Below are positions 61,383 through 64,000 of a DNA stretch of 64,000 nucleotides, piece by piece; the first letter of the stretch is position 1, and each line of letters begins with the position of its first letter. The stretch comes from Astropecten irregularis (taxonomy: Eukaryota; Echinodermata; Asteroidea; Paxillosida; Astropectinidae): positions 34,472,001 to 34,536,000 of the forward strand of contig OZ020244.1 in NCBI GenBank assembly GCA_963971285.1, read 5' to 3'. The position numbers and the translations under genes are program-made. The notes under the pieces are model-generated. The model was given only the letters and a program-made list of their open reading frames with translations, was not told the DNA's origin and ran no database searches.

Positions 61383-62382
61383 GGACTCGACAGAGTTTTA
61401 ACTTTACGACTTACGACACAAAACAATGCCACCACCATTTCATTTAAAAAAATCCTGACTACAAGAAAATATATTTCATTGCAATTTAGTTTCAGCGCAG
61501 GGTATATAAAGCATTATAAAATTTAAAGCACATTTTTTTGTTTTTGACTGAGGAAAACAAAATTAAGTGACTCAGTATCATATGAAGATCATATATATGT
61601 TCATCGTCAGCAAATTCCGTCAAACTGCCATATCTGATCCATATCATATGAGCTGTCAGTCAACATGCACAAACTATTAAGCACTAGGGCCAATGTCAGC
61701 CAGTACTGGGCTCACCGATTTGCTTATTATAAAAGAAAGTACAGACAAAGTTCAGAACACCGGTTACCCAACCCAAATTGCATGTAAAGTTGTTTCTTGT
61801 GACCGGTCCCCTGCTCATTTTTTTTTTTGCCAGGCGTCAGAATTTGTTCTGATTAATATAGTTTTCCAGGTTTTTCATGGACAAAATTGCAATAAAGCAT
61901 TTCAAAGCAGGGTTGTTTTTTGTTTAGAGTTAGTTGTAAAACTAACAATTGGTTGCAAATTTTACAATTTTGTGGTTGCTCAAAGGCAAATTGCTATTAC
62001 ATGAACTGTAGAAAAGTATATGTCCATGTTATTCAATTTGAAGGGTGAAAAATTAATCGAAATGGCGAATTGAACAATATGCTTGGATTGTCAAAGTTAT
62101 TCCTTGGCAGTCCAAATCACATCTCTCTGTATTGAAGCACAGAAAGTGATTTATATATTGGATTGGTGACAATTGTACATGTTACGAGTCATTTCACCAA
62201 ATTGGAGTGCGATCTTTATAAGATATTTTTTATAAGTATGGTGCTCTATAATTCTTCACTGTAACTTCATATTATCATTGAATTAACATCTTACAATGTG
62301 TGAAAGGGTTTTCATTTTATTCTAATGTTGAGAACAGAACGGCATACTAACTGCTTTTTCTCACTATTTCCTTTTCAATCCG

Positions 62383-62482
62383 TGTTGAAACCAACCCGGA
62401 TCCACCCCGGTTCAGCCCGGCAAGTTTTTGAACCGAATCAAAGAGAAGCAACATTCACACTACGTTTATGGTTCATTTTGTG
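62383..62482. mobile_element. Family I MITE fragment
   Basis: AACCAACCCGGATCCACCCC, GGTTCAG and ACATTCACACTACGTTTA match the right half of 31233-31572 in reverse complement. No termini are visible. Confidence 0.65.
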
Positions 62483-63360
62483 ACTAATTGTTTCAAAACG
62501 ACTTTGGGACAGATTTTATTTCACGAGGCTTTCAGTTTAACTTATTAAAGATACTTCTGACAAACTGCGCACAAATTCAGACATGATATGCAAATTCAGG
62601 TGGCTGAAATTTGCATACATTGTTTGCACCCAGGCAAATAGGCTGAGTATAATATATCTAAAATGCACTATTTTCGTATCACTATTTTATGTATGGTAAT
62701 TATGCTTATTTCTTAAAAATGTTTTTAAAGGCCTGTTTATATCTTTAAATATTTTTCCATGTCATCTGTTTAGCATTCTTATATATAATATATTATACAA
62801 TATAAAATAATCGTTATTTGGTAAAACGTAGAGGAGATTTTTTAAAGCAAGATTATGGGCACATGTATCAACATGTGCAACGTCTTTCAAAACGGCATAC
62901 ATTTACAGAGATAAAGGGCGTTTGCTAAAAATTAACGCATTGACGCACGTAATATGCAGGACATCCTTGCCATGGATCATTTTAAACCCCAGCTTCGGCT
63001 TTGGTTCCATTTATCAAAATACAGACTCTTGGCCATGGTGTCTATGTATTTCCCATATAGTCTTGTACAAGAAAATGAAATTTAAGGCTTCGTTGTAAAG
63101 ACCGTCATGATCTGTATTTGAGGAATGTAGTACCAAGCCAGGTCCTATGTTAATTAGGCCATAACAAAGGATGATGTACAGATATTTACATTCCATAGCC
63201 TAGCACACCATCACAAAACATTGCCCAACTCGGTGGAATGACCCAACTACAGGTGTACATCATTTGTACACGTTATTATTCCAATGCAATTAACTAAGTG
63301 TTCTTGTGTATTCTTACATTACTTACTGTACATGAAAACATACTGTTGATTACAGAAGAT

Positions 63361-63790
63361 TTGTGTTTTAGGCTAGTACCATGTAAGACTTGTTTATACA
63401 CCATATACAATACTGTTTTTGATAGAGGTGTGATTCTGGAAAGGACCATTAAGTAAGACTAAGAAATGGACAATAGTGCTCGATCCCGCACTAATGACGT
63501 CACAAAATCCCTGGATGTCAGACAAACATTGACTCACACAGGTAGTGTACATGTGCACGTGCACACCCGGCCCACACACACTTGCATGGTTGCAATGTTT
63601 GTCTGAGATCAGGTGCTATTTTTAGCGCAAGTGCGGAGCGCTATTTGGCCAGTGCACTGTGGGAAATCCTCAGAAGAGGAAAGAGAACAATACAAGTCTC
63701 TTCCGAAGAAGGCCACAGTGCACCGTCTGAAACGTTGATCAAGTTCTTACTTGCAGGTTCTTTTCATTCAGAACCACACCTCTTGCAAAA
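63361..63790. mobile_element. Family C-like palindromic element with nested family E
   Basis: The arms GAGGTGTGATTCTGGAAAGG and TCAGAACCACACCTC face each other around a family E insertion (63472-63645). The ends are poorly defined. Confidence 0.55.
63472..63645 (+). mobile_element. Family E MITE, copy 3, nested in a family C-like element
   Basis: The left end is mutated (AATAGTGCTCGATCCCGCACT). The right end AAGTGCGGAGCGCTATT is intact. TGACGTCA is at 63495-63502. Confidence 0.78.
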
Positions 63791-64000
63791 AAAGAGTAAT
63801 GTACTCCAAAATGTATCTGAAAGTCATACTTAATATTTTTGATACATTCTGCAATACGGACATCATGTGATACATATTACATATTGTTACATTTTTATAG
63901 TTTTGGGTAAACTTTGTAAACCATTCCAGCACTGCCTGTGCTCAAATATCAGAGGTATAACTATCGGTATGTGAATCTGTATTTTGATGTTTAGAATTGG

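Larger units (their letters stand above)
61383..64000. other. Carrier 3' flank, no gene recognised
   Basis: AT-rich DNA with an AATAAA at 61891-61896, a possible polyadenylation signal. It also holds a family I fragment (62383-62482), a short family J-like fragment at 62987-63040 (CCCCAGCTTCGGCTTTGGTTCC) and a family C/E nest at 63361-63790. Short frames have no family resemblance. Confidence 0.5.

Overview
This is a window of animal nuclear DNA. It has spliced genes with GT-AG introns, a large cadherin-type exon, tRNA-derived SINEs, a LINE and many small inverted-repeat transposons. The LINE carries a 2A-like motif of a kind known from sea-urchin retrotransposons, and TGTACA and TAGGCCTAC motifs are frequent. 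These point to a marine invertebrate deuterostome, most likely an echinoderm. That placement is inference; the species was not identified.

Two host genes are well supported. On the minus strand lies the 5' part of a CELSR/Flamingo gene (seven-pass atypical cadherin of planar cell polarity). A giant first coding exon (44088-46962) holds the signal peptide, a His-rich pre-cadherin region, cadherin repeats 1-6 and the start of repeat 7. An 8.8 kb intron follows, then exon 2 (34487-35251) with the rest of repeat 7 and repeats 8-9. The EGF, laminin-G, GAIN and seven-helix parts were not found in 1-34486, so the next intron probably exceeds 34 kb and leaves the window. On the plus strand lies a complete six-exon SLC25 mitochondrial carrier of the uncoupling-protein-like group (52685-60877, 309 residues). 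All its splice phases agree.

Between the two genes is a CR1/L2-like LINE (about 48184-51760, minus). Its endonuclease and reverse transcriptase frame of 1027 codons is unbroken. A short 5' frame with a 2A-like motif is separated from it by a one-base shift.

The rest is intron or intergenic DNA dense with non-autonomous DNA transposons. The most abundant is a roughly 360-bp family flanked by TTAA, with 13 copies or fragments covering about 7% of the window. Other families, each defined by terminal inverted repeats and often by several copies, are labelled B to M. Several are nested in one another or in SINEs. An LTR-retrotransposon remnant is marked by a 20-nt primer-binding site matching the 3' end of tRNA-Leu. 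Every intron of the carrier gene contains at least one such insertion. No rRNA gene, true tRNA gene, CRISPR array or bacterial-type operon was seen.
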